Below are positions 46,210 through 55,227 of a stretch of 64,000 nt of DNA, in pieces. Below the pieces are notes generated by a model, which was not told the DNA's origin, did no database searches, and was given only the letters and a program-made list of their open reading frames with translations. The translations under genes and the position numbers were made by a program. Position 1 is the stretch's first letter. The number at the start of each line of letters is the position of its first letter. Source of the stretch: Streptomyces malachitofuscus (GTDB taxonomy: Bacteria > Actinomycetota > Actinomycetes > Streptomycetales > Streptomycetaceae); contig NZ_BMUF01000004.1 of the NCBI RefSeq assembly GCF_014650055.1, positions 124,001-188,000 on the forward strand, given 5' to 3'.

Positions 46210-46315
46210 AGCCCGCTGCGGGCATGCTGCTCCCGGCAGCGCCTGATCGACTGTGTCCAAGGCGAGCGAGCACGTGAGACGGTGAGCCCGGAACACCGAT
46301 GTGAGGGGGCACGGC

Positions 46316-47191
46316 GTGACCGCGGAGACCGACTGGGGCGGTGCCCCTTCCGTCCTGCGCATGATCCTCGGCAGACAACTCGAGGAGCTGCGCGGCCGGG
46401 CCGGTCTCACCTACGAGGAGGCGGGCGCGGCCATCGGCGTCAGTCACTCCACGATCCGCCGGATGGAAGCCGCCAAGGTCGCCCGGCTCAGACTCGCGGA
46501 CGCCGAGAAGCTGCTCCGTGTCTACGGGGTGAGGGACCAGCAGGAGATCGACACCTTCCTGAAGTCGGTCCGCGAGGCCAACAAGCGGGGGTGGTGGCAC
46601 ACCTACCGCGATGTCATGCCGGACTGGTTCGCCGCCTACCTCAGCCTGGAACAGGCGGCCCTGCAGATCCGCGCCTACGAGAGCCAGATCGTGCACGGGC
46701 TGCTGCAGACCGAGGCCTACGCACGCGCCCTGCTGAGCGCCGGCAACCCGCACGCCCCCGCCGAGGCGACCGAGCGCCGGATCGCCCTGGGGATGCGCCG
46801 GCAGGAGTTGCTGCGGCGCGAGGCGCCGCCACGGGTGTGGGTGGTGATGGACGAGACGGTGCTCCGCTGGCCGGTCGGCGGCGCGGACGTGATGCGCGCC
46901 CAGATCGACCACCTCATCGAGATCCAGCGGCTGCCCCAGGTGACGCTGCAGATCATGCCGTTCTCCAACGGCCCGCACCCGGCCGTGCGCGCCGGTGCCT
47001 TCCAGCTCCTCCGGTTCCGGGCGCGTGAACTGCCCGACATCGTCTATCTCGACGGCCTGGTCGGCGCCGTCTATCTCGACAAGGGCGCCGACGTCGTGGT
47101 GTACCGGGAGGCCCTCGACCGGGTGAGTGCCCAGGCGACACCCGTGCGAAGAACCGAGGCCGTCCTCGAACGGATCCGCAAGGACCTCTGA
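46316..47191 (+). CDS. XRE-family HTH regulator with DUF5753 domain (WhiJ-like)
   Basis: 291 residues. The HTH (about 15-75) reads LGRQLEELRGRAGLTYEEAGAAIGVSHSTIRRMEAAKVARLRLADAEKLLRVYGV. The DUF5753 domain follows (about 100-285): LSLEQAALQIRAYESQIVHGLLQTEAYARALL, VVMDETVLRWPVGGADVMRAQIDHLIEIQRLPQVTLQIMPF and YLDGLVGAVYLDKGADVVVYREALDRV. GAGGGGG lies before the GTG at 46316. It diverges from the HATPase gene and precedes the methyltransferase by 49 bp, possibly as one transcript. A developmental or antibiotic-control role is inferred from WhiJ. Confidence 0.88.
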   Translation: MTAETDWGGAPSVLRMILGRQLEELRGRAGLTYEEAGAAIGVSHSTIRRMEAAKVARLRLADAEKLLRVYGVRDQQEIDTFLKSVREANKRGWWHTYRDVMPDWFAAYLSLEQAALQIRAYESQIVHGLLQTEAYARALLSAGNPHAPAEATERRIALGMRRQELLRREAPPRVWVVMDETVLRWPVGGADVMRAQIDHLIEIQRLPQVTLQIMPFSNGPHPAVRAGAFQLLRFRARELPDIVYLDGLVGAVYLDKGADVVVYREALDRVSAQATPVRRTEAVLERIRKDL

Positions 47192-47240
47192 GCCACCCCG
47201 CCCGACGCAGCCCCCCACGACGTACGAAGGAGACCCGAAG

Positions 47241-48056
47241 GTGCCCGAGAACGGATGGTCGGCCGACCGCATCGACACCGAGAACGCACACTCCGCGCGG
47301 ATCTACGACTACATACTCGGCGGCAAGGACTACTACCCGGCCGACCAGGAGGCCGGCGACGCCATGGCCCGGGAGTGGCCGGCGCTCCCCGTCCACATGC
47401 GCGCCAACCGCGACTGGATGAACCGGGCCGTCCGCTGGCTCGTCGAGGAAGCGGGGATGCGCCAGTTCCTGGACATCGGGACCGGCATCCCCACCTCCCC
47501 GAACCTGCACGAGATCGCCCAGTCGGTGGACCCCGGGGCACGCGTGGTCTACGTCGACAACGACCCCATCGTGCTCACCCTCTCCCAGGGGCTCCTGGCC
47601 AGCACGCCCGAGGGCAGGACCTCGTACATCGAGGCCGACTTCCGTGACCCGGCGAGCATCCTGGAGGCGCCGGAACTGCGGGAGACCCTCGACCTGGACC
47701 GGCCGGTGGCGCTGACGGTCATCGCCATCGTCCACTTCGTCCTCGACGAGGACGACGCCGTCGGCATCGTCCGCCGGCTCCTCGAGCCGCTCCCGCCGGG
47801 CAGTCATCTGGCCATGACGATCGGCACGGCGGAGTTCGCCCCCGAGGAGGTGGGCCGGGTGGCCCGCGAGTACGCGGCCCGCAACATGCCGATGCGGCTG
47901 CGCACCCTCGACGAGGCCCACGAGTTCTTCGAGGGCCTGGAGCTGGTCGACCCGGGCATCGTCCAGGTGCACAAGTGGCACCCGGACGGCACCGGCGAAC
48001 AGGGCATCCGGGACGAGGACATCGCGATGTACGGAGCGGTCGCCCGCAAGCCGTAG
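47241..48056 (+). CDS. SAM-dependent methyltransferase (Methyltransf_19/DUF574 family)
   Basis: 271 residues. The family opening DRIDTENAHSARIYDYILGGKDYYPADQEAG is invariant in this Streptomyces-expanded family. The SAM site is FLDIGTGIPTSPNLHEIAQSVDPGARVVYVDNDPIVL, then YIEADFRDPASIL and VALTVIAIVHFVLDED. The GTG at 47241 follows AAGGAGA. Substrates are unknown; such genes commonly accompany DUF5753 regulators, as here. Confidence 0.88.
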   Translation: MPENGWSADRIDTENAHSARIYDYILGGKDYYPADQEAGDAMAREWPALPVHMRANRDWMNRAVRWLVEEAGMRQFLDIGTGIPTSPNLHEIAQSVDPGARVVYVDNDPIVLTLSQGLLASTPEGRTSYIEADFRDPASILEAPELRETLDLDRPVALTVIAIVHFVLDEDDAVGIVRRLLEPLPPGSHLAMTIGTAEFAPEEVGRVAREYAARNMPMRLRTLDEAHEFFEGLELVDPGIVQVHKWHPDGTGEQGIRDEDIAMYGAVARKP

Positions 48057-48084
48057 CACGAGGGCCGGGGCACCGGTACGGCCG

Positions 48085-49011
48085 TCAGCTCACCACCGTC
48101 TCCCAGGTGTCGACGGCGTAGTGGACCGTCATTCCGTGGCGGTCGTACAGGCGCGGGGCGCCAGTGGTGTTCTCCGTGTCCACGCCGAGGCCCACGGTGT
48201 CCCGGCCCCGTGCGGCGAAAGCCGCGAACGCGTGGCGCAGCAGGAACCCGCCCAGGCCCCGGCCGCGCGCCCCGGACAGCACACCGAGGCTGCGGATCCA
48301 CCCCATGGCCTCGCGGTCGTCACGGGCGAGCAGGAAGCCCGCGTCGCCCAGTTCGTCGGTGGACACGATCCACACCAGGGACCAGTCCAGCCCCTCGGCG
48401 TCGATGTCGTGCAGCCACGTGTCGTAGGCGCGCGGCTGGAAGTCGAAGTGGCCGGCGAAGGACGCCTGGTACAGCTCGTGCACCCGCAGCCGGTCCGCCT
48501 CCGCGGTGCAGTCGCGCACGCGTACGCCGGCCGGAACCTCGGGCACCGTGTCGCTCGCGGGGTCGAGGGGGCGGCGCAGCACGTGATACCGGCGTACGAC
48601 GCGCCAGTCACGTGCCCGCAGCAGCTCGGTGTCCAGCGTGGGCGCCACATTGAGGTGGAGGTGCACCACCGCCCGCGCCGCGCCGTTCTCCCGGGCCTTC
48701 TCCAGCGCCCTGGCCTCCATCGCCTCCAGCATGCGGGCGGCGGCACCCTGGTGTTCGGGCAGGACGTACTGGTCGATGTCCACCCGCTCGCCCTCGGACT
48801 CGTCCCACAGCAGCCCGTAGGCGACCGGGCGGTCGCCGTCCAGTACCAGCCAGGAGTCGCGCTCCAGGTCGGTTCCGGGATGCTTCAGGTCGGCCTGGAC
48901 GGTGTGCAGGTCGGTCTCGGGTCGGCCGATCTCGATCTCGTCGACCCGGTTGAGCAGTTCGGTGATGGCCGGGGCGTCGGTGAGCGCGGCGGGACGCTGC
49001 GAATAGGGCAT
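48085..49011 (-). CDS. GNAT-family N-acetyltransferase, tandem-domain type
   Basis: 308 residues. A degenerate N-terminal GNAT domain (DSWLVLDGDRPVAYGLLWDESEGERVDIDQYVLPEHQGAAARMLEAMEARALEKA) is followed by a second one with the acetyl-CoA loop SLGVLSGARGRGLGGFLLRHAFAAFAARGRDTVGLGVDTENTTGAPRLYDRHGM. The layout resembles mycothiol synthase (MshD), but the match is only general. The ATG at 49011 lacks a strong ribosome site; a TTG is 9 bp upstream. The substrate is not deducible. Confidence 0.85.
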   Translation of the reverse strand: MPYSQRPAALTDAPAITELLNRVDEIEIGRPETDLHTVQADLKHPGTDLERDSWLVLDGDRPVAYGLLWDESEGERVDIDQYVLPEHQGAAARMLEAMEARALEKARENGAARAVVHLHLNVAPTLDTELLRARDWRVVRRYHVLRRPLDPASDTVPEVPAGVRVRDCTAEADRLRVHELYQASFAGHFDFQPRAYDTWLHDIDAEGLDWSLVWIVSTDELGDAGFLLARDDREAMGWIRSLGVLSGARGRGLGGFLLRHAFAAFAARGRDTVGLGVDTENTTGAPRLYDRHGMTVHYAVDTWETVVS

Positions 49012-49104
49012 GGGCACCAAGGGTCGGGCGGTGGCGCCCGCCGCGCAACGGCTTTTCCCGGGAGCGGGTCGGAAACCCGCTCCCGTCGGCCGGCCCGGCC
49101 GGGA

Positions 49105-49905
49105 TCAGCGGGAGGTGCGGGCGCGGTGCTGCTCGCTGAGGACCGCCGCCATCAGCTCGGGGTCGAGTACGGAGACGTCGGCGAGCCGGGTGGAGGCGGT
49201 GAGGGAGTTCAGCAGGGCCTTGGTGACCCGCAGCGCGGGGGCCGGCCTCCGCAGGAGGGGCTTGACCCAGGCCGTGACGGCGTCGTCGAGGGCTTCCTCG
49301 GGCACGACCTTCTGGAGGATCGACAGGGTGTGGGCCTCGGCCGCGTCGAAGACCCGGCCGGTGAGGATGATGTCGCGGACGCGGGCCGCTCCGGCCTCGC
49401 TGATGAGGCGCGGGAGCAGACCGCCCCAGGCGGTGGGCAGGCCGAGGGCGAGTTCGGGCAGGCGGAAGACCGCGGTGTCGGCGCCGACCCGCAGGTCGCA
49501 GGCGAGGGCGAGGGCGAGACCGGCGCCGATGGCCTTTCCCTGGACTCGGGCGACGGTGACGGCGGGGTTGGCGGCGAGGGCGTCGCACACGCGCCGGGCC
49601 CGCGTCCCGGAGGCGCGGATGCCGCCGCCCGCGGGGTCGTGGGCGAGGTGCTCGGCGAATTCGCCCCGGTCGCCGCCGAGGCAGAAGTCGGTGCCGGCGG
49701 CGGTGAGCACCAGCACCCGTACCGCCGGGTCCTGGTCGTCGAGGACGGTGAGGAGGTCGTGCAGCATGGTGTCGGTGACGGCGTTGCCCTGTTCGGGAAC
49801 GTTCAGTTCGACGGTGAGGAGAGGACCCTGCCGGTGGACGCGCAGGGTCTTGAGTATCCGGTCGGCGGGGAGGGCGGGGACGTCGGTGAGCGGCGGGGCG
49901 TTCAT
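49105..49905 (-). CDS. Enoyl-CoA hydratase/isomerase-family protein in the conservon operon
   Basis: 266 residues of crotonase fold. The oxyanion-hole regions are VLTAAGTDFCLGGDRGEFAEHL and VQGKAIGAGLALALACDLRVGADTAVFRLPELALGLPTAWGGLLPRLI. The usual second catalytic Glu position is occupied by Pro-Thr-Ala-Trp-Gly-Gly, so hydratase activity is uncertain. Its ATG overlaps the P450 stop by 4 nt (ATGA), so the two are coupled, suggesting they act on one substrate. It is the last gene of the conservon cluster. Confidence 0.85.
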   Translation of the reverse strand: MNAPPLTDVPALPADRILKTLRVHRQGPLLTVELNVPEQGNAVTDTMLHDLLTVLDDQDPAVRVLVLTAAGTDFCLGGDRGEFAEHLAHDPAGGGIRASGTRARRVCDALAANPAVTVARVQGKAIGAGLALALACDLRVGADTAVFRLPELALGLPTAWGGLLPRLISEAGAARVRDIILTGRVFDAAEAHTLSILQKVVPEEALDDAVTAWVKPLLRRPAPALRVTKALLNSLTASTRLADVSVLDPELMAAVLSEQHRARTSR

Positions 49906-51164
49906 GCGGTGACCTTCAGGGAGGTGATGCGGCGGAAGACGATCCGGGAGGTGTCGTAGGAGGGGGGTGCGGTGGGCCGGAGGGTGGGGAAGCGCTCCAG
50001 CACCTGGGTGAGCAGTTCGCGGGCCTCGAGCCGTCCGAGACCCGCTCCGAGGCAGTAGTGGGCGCCGCCGCCGAAGGTGAGGTGGCCGCCGCCGCGCCGG
50101 ATGTCGAAGACGTGCGGGTCGGGGTTGCGACGGGGGTCGTGGGCGGCCGACCCGTACAGCACGTGGACGGTCGTGTCCTTGGCGACGGGCGTGCCGGCGA
50201 GGACGGTGTCCTCGGCCGCGAAACGGGAGTTGAGCCACACCGGCGGGTCGTAGCGCAGGGTCTCCTCGACCGCGTCGTCGATGTGCTGCGGGTTGCGGCG
50301 CAGCCAGGCCGCGCGGGAGGGCTCCTGGGTGAGCAGCCACACGACGTTGGTGAGCAGCACCGCGGTGGTCTCGAGCGAGGCGATGGTGATGAACATCGTC
50401 AGGTCGTAGAGCACCTGGTCCGCGGCGGCCCGGTCGTCGGGGTACCGGGCGTCCCAGTAGCGGATCCAGCCGGTGAGGGCATCGTCGCCGGGACGGTTCC
50501 GCCGCTGCCGGATCAGCTCGGTGAAGAAGGCCCGCATCTCGAGTGTCGCCCCGGCCGACACGGCCAGTTGGCTCTTGGTGGGAAGCAGTTCCTGGGCGTA
50601 GACCTGCCGGTGGGTGAAGTCCAGGATGTGCGCGAAGTGCTCCTCGGGGATGCCGAGCCAGTCACCGACGGTCCGCATGGGGAGCTGCTCGCTGACGGTC
50701 TCGACGAAGTCCGCAGTCCCGTCCGCGCGCAGCCGTTTCTCGAGGTCGTCCAGCAGCCCGGAGGTCAGGGCGGCGATCCGGGGGCGCAGCGTCTCCAGGG
50801 CGGCGCGGTCGAAGGGGTTGCCGAGGGCGCGTCGTTGGCAGGTGTGGGCGGGCGCGTTGAGACGGATGAGGGTGCGGGTCATTTCCCGGGTGGCGGGGGC
50901 CTGCCAGCGCTCGGGGTCGGGCCGGCGGTCCTGCCAGGCGAAGTCCGGCACCAGCCAGTCCCTGCCGCGCAGGACCTGGCTGCATGCCGCGAACCCGGTG
51001 ACGAAGTAGCCGCCCCAGGGGGCGCGTACGACGTCCCCCAGGGCGCGCAACTCCTCCCAGACAGGCAGTGGGTCGGCCTGCCCCTCGCCCGAACGCAGGC
51101 GGCGGAGGAGGGAGATGACGGCTCGGCGGTCGGTGGTGCCGCGTATGTCGCCAACGGCGGTCAC
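49902..51164 (-). CDS. Cytochrome P450 in conservon operon
   Basis: 420 residues. The heme loop is FGGGAHYCLGAGLGRLEARE, ExxR is EETLR, and the I-helix reads TIASLETTAVLL, with Ser instead of the usual Gly before ETT. SRFAAEDTVLAGTPVAKDTTVHVLYGSAAHDPRRNPDP is a normal P450 beta-region. The GTG at 51164 is selected because AAAGGAG stands 7 nt before it; an ATG-like start 33 bp upstream has none. It follows the CYP157-like gene by 106 bp and overlaps the crotonase gene. A soluble bacterial class I enzyme; substrate unknown. Confidence 0.92.
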   Translation of the reverse strand: MTAVGDIRGTTDRRAVISLLRRLRSGEGQADPLPVWEELRALGDVVRAPWGGYFVTGFAACSQVLRGRDWLVPDFAWQDRRPDPERWQAPATREMTRTLIRLNAPAHTCQRRALGNPFDRAALETLRPRIAALTSGLLDDLEKRLRADGTADFVETVSEQLPMRTVGDWLGIPEEHFAHILDFTHRQVYAQELLPTKSQLAVSAGATLEMRAFFTELIRQRRNRPGDDALTGWIRYWDARYPDDRAAADQVLYDLTMFITIASLETTAVLLTNVVWLLTQEPSRAAWLRRNPQHIDDAVEETLRYDPPVWLNSRFAAEDTVLAGTPVAKDTTVHVLYGSAAHDPRRNPDPHVFDIRRGGGHLTFGGGAHYCLGAGLGRLEARELLTQVLERFPTLRPTAPPSYDTSRIVFRRITSLKVTA

Positions 51165-51270
51165 GCAGAGCTCCTTTGGCTGGGCGCTGTCGATCAATAC
51201 CGCCGGAACCTACCCTTCCACCCTCCTGCGTCATGCGCCGCTGCGTGTTGCTCCTGTCACATGCAGTGCA

Positions 51271-52617
51271 TCAGACCCGGAAGATGTCCAGGAAGCTGCT
51301 CCAGAACCCCTTTTTCCGCGCCGGTTCCTGCCGGACCGGGGCGGACGCCGACGCCGGGAGCGGCTGCTGCGCACCCGGAGCCGCCGACCGGCTCTGGACC
51401 GCGGCCGCCATCCGGGTGGCGGGCGTGGGACTGAACGTCACCGGGAGCGAGACCAGGGCGCGGTGGAACGGCCCCGGCCGCCACTGGAGGTCCTTCTCCG
51501 GCACCGCCAGCGTGAGGTCCGGCAGGGCGTTGAGCAGCCGTTCGATCGCAGTGGTCGCGATGACCTGCGCCGGGTCCTTGGCGGGACAGGCGTGTGGCCC
51601 GGCGCCCCACGCCAGATGGGCACCCCTGCTGTGCGCGCGGCGCGCCTCGGCGAGCGCGGGATCGCTGTTGGCGCCCGCGAAGGAGATCACGACCGGCGTG
51701 TTGGCCTCGGCCACGTAGCCGCCCAGATCCACGTCCTGCACCGGGTAGTGGGTGGCGTAGTTGGCGATGGGCGTCTGGTTCCACAGCACGTGGTCCAGCG
51801 CCTCCTCGATCAGCATGCCGCTCTGCCGGCCGCCCGCGCCGGACAGCAGCAGCACCAGGGCGTTGCCGATGAGGTTGCGCTCGGGCTCCACGCCCGCGCC
51901 CATCAGCATCACCAGCTGGTCCTTGAGCTCCTCGTCGGTCAGCCCGGCCGGGTGCTGGATCAGCCACGAGGTGACGTCGTCGCCCGGCCGGCGCCGCTTG
52001 AGCGCGATCAGCTCCATGAGGCAGGCGGTGAGGTCCTCGTTGGCGCGCAGCGCGTCCTTGCCGTCGAAGATCGCCGACATGGAGGTGGTGAGGGTGTCGC
52101 CGATGTCCGCCGGGCAGCCGAACAGCTTGTTGAACAGCAGCAGGGGCAGCAGTTTGGCGTAGTCGTTGAGCAGGTCGGCGCGGCCCCGCTCGCTGAAACC
52201 GTCCAGCAGGTAGTCGGCGATGGGCTCGACGTCGCGGCGGATCCGGGTGATGTTGAGCTGCGCCAGACTGTCGACCACGGCCTTGCGCAGCCGCAGGTGC
52301 ACCGCACCGTCGGTGAACAGGCAGTTGGGCCGGTACGCCATCATCGGCAGGAGCGGGTTGTCCATGCCGATCCGGCCCTCGTTGAGCGCCGTCCAGCGGC
52401 GGGCGTCGCGGGCGAACAGCTCCGTGTTCTGCAGCACGCGCAGTGCCGTCTCGTGGCCGACGACCAGCGTGGCGTCGACGCCGGGGGAGAGCTCCACGGG
52501 TCCGGCCGGGGCGTGGGCGCGCAGCCGGTCGTAGACCTGCTGCGGGTCGGCGGCGAACGCCGTGTCGTGCATGGGGCATCTGCCGACGGTGGCGGCGGAT
52601 GAGGTGTCAGGGTCCAT
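51271..52617 (-). CDS. Atypical cytochrome P450 lacking the ExxR arginine (CYP157-like, CvnE)
   Basis: 448 residues. The heme loop WGAGPHACPAKDPAQVIA is intact. The K-helix position reads EEALDHVLW, so Arg is replaced by Trp, as described for CYP157 enzymes. The I-helix reads MLMGAGVEPERN and lacks the usual Thr. A 45-residue Pro/Ala/Ser tail ends KKGFWSSFLDIFRV, an amphipathic helix that may bind a partner. It follows the conservon GTPase by 58 bp. CYP157 genes occur with some Streptomyces conservons; the name here is by resemblance. Confidence 0.85.
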   Translation of the reverse strand: MDPDTSSAATVGRCPMHDTAFAADPQQVYDRLRAHAPAGPVELSPGVDATLVVGHETALRVLQNTELFARDARRWTALNEGRIGMDNPLLPMMAYRPNCLFTDGAVHLRLRKAVVDSLAQLNITRIRRDVEPIADYLLDGFSERGRADLLNDYAKLLPLLLFNKLFGCPADIGDTLTTSMSAIFDGKDALRANEDLTACLMELIALKRRRPGDDVTSWLIQHPAGLTDEELKDQLVMLMGAGVEPERNLIGNALVLLLSGAGGRQSGMLIEEALDHVLWNQTPIANYATHYPVQDVDLGGYVAEANTPVVISFAGANSDPALAEARRAHSRGAHLAWGAGPHACPAKDPAQVIATTAIERLLNALPDLTLAVPEKDLQWRPGPFHRALVSLPVTFSPTPATRMAAAVQSRSAAPGAQQPLPASASAPVRQEPARKKGFWSSFLDIFRV

Positions 52618-52675
52618 GAGGTCTTCCTTAGTGATCCGGGAACCGCCGTTCCCGGTCCGGGCGGGCGCGCGGCGG

Positions 52676-53278
52676 TCAGGCCACGCGCTCGAGCAGGTGT
52701 CTCACCAGTGCGATCAGCGCCTTGGCGGAAGACTGCTGGTCGCGGGCGTCGCAGTAGACGACGGGAGTGTCCGGGAGGAGGTCCAGCGCCTCGCGCACCT
52801 CGGCCTCGCTGTAGGTGGCCGCGGGGTCGAAGCAGTTGACGGCGATGGCGTACTCCAGGCCGTACCCCTCGACGAGGTCGATGACGGGGAAGGTCTCCTC
52901 CAGCCGGGCCGGGTCGACCAGGAGCAGCGCCCCGAGCGCGCCGCGTGCCATGTCCTCCCACAGCTGCATGAAGCGCTGTTGACCGGGGGTGCCGAACAGG
53001 TACAGCACCAGGTCGTCGCTCAGGGTGAGGCGGCCGAAGTCCAGGGCGACCGTGGTGGTGGTCTTGTCCGCGACCCCCCTCAGGTCGTCGATGTGGACGG
53101 ACGCCTGGGTCATCTTCTCCTCGGTGCGCAGCGGAGTGATCTCCGACAGCGAGCCGATGAACGTCGTCTTGCCCACGGCGAAATGCCCGACGACCAGGAT
53201 CTTGGCGGCGTTGGTCACCGCGCTGGAGACGTAGATGGACTTCTGCGCCGTCTCAGCCGATGAGGGATTGGAGTCCAT
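52676..53278 (-). CDS. cvnD: Conservon GTPase CvnD (Ras-like)
   Basis: 200 residues. P-loop GHFAVGKTTFIGSLSE, switch region FGTPGQQRFMQLWEDM (DxxG replaced by GTPG as in MglA-like and Cvn GTPases), and NCFD at the NKxD position. It belongs to the ATP/GTP-binding family of S. coelicolor conservons. Its start lies 26 bp inside cvnC, so the two are coupled. Conservons are thought to work like eukaryotic G-protein complexes at the membrane. Confidence 0.93.
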   Translation of the reverse strand: MDSNPSSAETAQKSIYVSSAVTNAAKILVVGHFAVGKTTFIGSLSEITPLRTEEKMTQASVHIDDLRGVADKTTTTVALDFGRLTLSDDLVLYLFGTPGQQRFMQLWEDMARGALGALLLVDPARLEETFPVIDLVEGYGLEYAIAVNCFDPAATYSEAEVREALDLLPDTPVVYCDARDQQSSAKALIALVRHLLERVA

Positions 53279-53627
53279 GCAGAACCTTCTCGAGGGTCGC
53301 TCTGTCAACGTTCTGGGCCCGGGGCGGCTCCGCCCGGCGCAGCAGGTGCCCCTGTTCCGATAAATCCGAGAGCAGCAGCCGGGCCACGCCGACGGGCAGG
53401 CCGAGGTGGCCCGCCACCTCGGCGACCGACAGGTAGCCACCCGCGCACAGCTCCCAGATCGCCCGGACCTCGGGACCGGCCCCCAGCGGAAGCGTCCGCT
53501 CGGGAGCCAGGGTGACCAAGGTGTGCAGCGACAGTTCGTCGGAGGACGGCAGGCTCCGCCCGCCGGTGATGACGTAGGAGCGGACGAAGTCACTGGTGAC
53601 GGGTGCGTCCTCGCCGGGCGTCGTCAT
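53253..53627 (-). CDS. cvnC: Conservon protein CvnC (DUF742)
   Basis: 124 residues. DUF742 signatures: FVRSYVITGGRSLPSSDELSLHTLVTL and GAGPEVRAIWELCAGGYLSVAEVAGHLGLPVGVARLLLSDLSEQGHLL, a winged-helix-like fold. It overlaps cvnB by 4 nt and cvnD by 26 bp. In the S. griseus rar system the homologue interacts with the other conservon products. Confidence 0.93.
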   Translation of the reverse strand: MTTPGEDAPVTSDFVRSYVITGGRSLPSSDELSLHTLVTLAPERTLPLGAGPEVRAIWELCAGGYLSVAEVAGHLGLPVGVARLLLSDLSEQGHLLRRAEPPRAQNVDRATLEKVLHGLQSLIG

Positions 53628-54025
53628 GCGCCGCCGCCGTGGTCGGAGCGCGGCGCCACACTCATCGCCTTGCTCAGTGCCGTCACCGTCTTCTGCATAC
53701 GGAACGACATGGCCTCCATGTCGACGTCCAGCGCCGCCGAGACCGCGAGGTAGGCGCCCTGCCCCGCGGCGATCAGGAAGATCCAGCCGCCGTCGTACTC
53801 CAGCAGCGTCTGCTTCCAGATGCCGTGCCCGGCCCCCACGAAGCCGGCGACCGCCCGGCTGAGGGACTGCATGGAGCTCATCGCGGCGGCGTTGGTCTCC
53901 GCGTCGTCGCGTGAGATGTCGTCCGAACGCTGCAGCAGCAGGCCGTCACCCGAGACGAGGACCGCGTGGCGGGCTCCACGCACCTCGAGCACGTCGTTCA
54001 GCACCCACGACAGGTCGGTGTTCAC
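53624..54025 (-). CDS. cvnB: Conservon protein CvnB (roadblock/LC7)
   Basis: 133 residues of roadblock fold: LSWVLNDVLEVRGARHAVLVSGDGLLLQRSDDISRDDAE and IFLIAAGQGAYLAVSAALDVDMEAMSFRMQ. Such proteins act as GTPase-activating or docking partners for MglA/CvnD-type GTPases. Its start overlaps the cvnA stop by 4 nt, and its end overlaps cvnC by 4 nt. Confidence 0.93.
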   Translation of the reverse strand: MNTDLSWVLNDVLEVRGARHAVLVSGDGLLLQRSDDISRDDAETNAAAMSSMQSLSRAVAGFVGAGHGIWKQTLLEYDGGWIFLIAAGQGAYLAVSAALDVDMEAMSFRMQKTVTALSKAMSVAPRSDHGGGA

Positions 54026-55227
54026 TGGTGGTCAGGTCCTTCCGTGGTGTTCGTGTTCCGCCCGAGCTGGGTGCCGCGTGCGAACGCCCCGAGGCGCGAC
54101 GCGGTCACCTCACCGGCCGACTCGGACGTCTGCTCGTCGATGGCGGGCTCCGGGGCCGGCACCACCGAGATGGGCCCCTGGCGCCGGCGGCGCTTGGGCA
54201 GCCCGCCGCTCGTCGTGCCCACCACGTGCGAGGGGCCCACCGGGACGGGGGCCAGCCGCTGCGGCGTGCTCTCCTGGGATTCGGCCGCGGGTTCCCGCGC
54301 CGGTTCGGCGGGGGCGACGGCCTCGGCCGCCAGGAGACTCTCCGGGACACGGATCACTGCGCGCACTCCGCCGTAGGGGGACACCGAACCGACGGAGACG
54401 GCGAAGCCGTACCGCGCGGCGAGCATGCCGCACACCGCGAACCCGAACCGCGGCGGGTCACCGAGACCGGTGATGTCGACCGGGCCGTCCGCGGTCAGCA
54501 GGGCCGCCGCACGGTCCTTGGTCTCCTGGTCCATGCCCAGACCGGCGTCGTCGACGATGAAGCACACACCCGTCGGCACGGCCTGGATGTTGACCTCGAC
54601 CGGCGTGCCGGGAGCGCTGTAGGTGGTCGCGTTGTCCAGCAGCTCGGCCAGCACCACGGCCACCGGCTCGACCGCCTTGCTGGAGACGGCGACGCTGGCC
54701 TGGGCGTGGATGCTCACCCGGTTGAAGTCCTTGATGCGGCCCTGGGCGCTGCGGGCCACGTCGTAGACGGTCGCCACCCCCTCGCGCCGGCCCAGCCACC
54801 CGCCGCACAGCACCGAGATGCCCTTGGCCCGGCGGCTGAACTGACTGCCGGTGTGGTCCACCGACATCAGGTCGGCCAGCACCTCGGTGTCGTTGCCGTA
54901 CTTCTGCAACAACCCGTCCAGGAGCAGCTGCTGTTCCTCGGCGAGCGACTGCAGCGTGCCCATCGCCGACTTCAGTACGGCCTTGGTCGCCGACTCCGCG
55001 TCGGCGCGGACGTCCGCGAGGTCACCGCGGTGCCGGCCTTCCATGGTGGCGATGTGCCCCTGGAGCTGGTCGATACGGCCCCGGGCCTGGCCCAGGTTCG
55101 TCTCCAGGTCGCTCCGCGTTCTTCGGAGCGCCAGATTGGTTCTCCGTGCCCGCTGCACTGCGAAGACCGCAGCGACGAGCACCACAAGCAGGATCCACAG
55201 GAGTGGATCCTTGATCAAAGACGTCAT
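54022..55227 (-). CDS. cvnA: Conservon sensor ATPase CvnA (membrane-bound histidine-kinase-like)
   Basis: 401 residues. One membrane helix (LLWILLVVLVAAVFAVQ) is followed by a coiled coil (about 30-95) and a HATPase domain with AELLDNATTYSAPG (N-box), VDDAGLGMDQE and GFAVCGMLAARYGFAVSVG, then a disordered 100-residue tail containing KRRRRQGPIS. The tail and lack of a clear phospho-acceptor His are typical of CvnA. The ATG at 55227 is preferred because GAAGAGAG stands before it; an in-frame ATG at 55248 is possible. First gene of the A-B-C-D-P450-P450-crotonase cluster. Confidence 0.92.
   Translation of the reverse strand: MTSLIKDPLLWILLVVLVAAVFAVQRARRTNLALRRTRSDLETNLGQARGRIDQLQGHIATMEGRHRGDLADVRADAESATKAVLKSAMGTLQSLAEEQQLLLDGLLQKYGNDTEVLADLMSVDHTGSQFSRRAKGISVLCGGWLGRREGVATVYDVARSAQGRIKDFNRVSIHAQASVAVSSKAVEPVAVVLAELLDNATTYSAPGTPVEVNIQAVPTGVCFIVDDAGLGMDQETKDRAAALLTADGPVDITGLGDPPRFGFAVCGMLAARYGFAVSVGSVSPYGGVRAVIRVPESLLAAEAVAPAEPAREPAAESQESTPQRLAPVPVGPSHVVGTTSGGLPKRRRRQGPISVVPAPEPAIDEQTSESAGEVTASRLGAFARGTQLGRNTNTTEGPDHQ

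Noticed and set aside
46301..46315. GTG at 46301 as start of the DUF5753 regulator
   Set aside because: The purine-rich GAGGGGG lies within it and is correctly spaced for the GTG at 46316.
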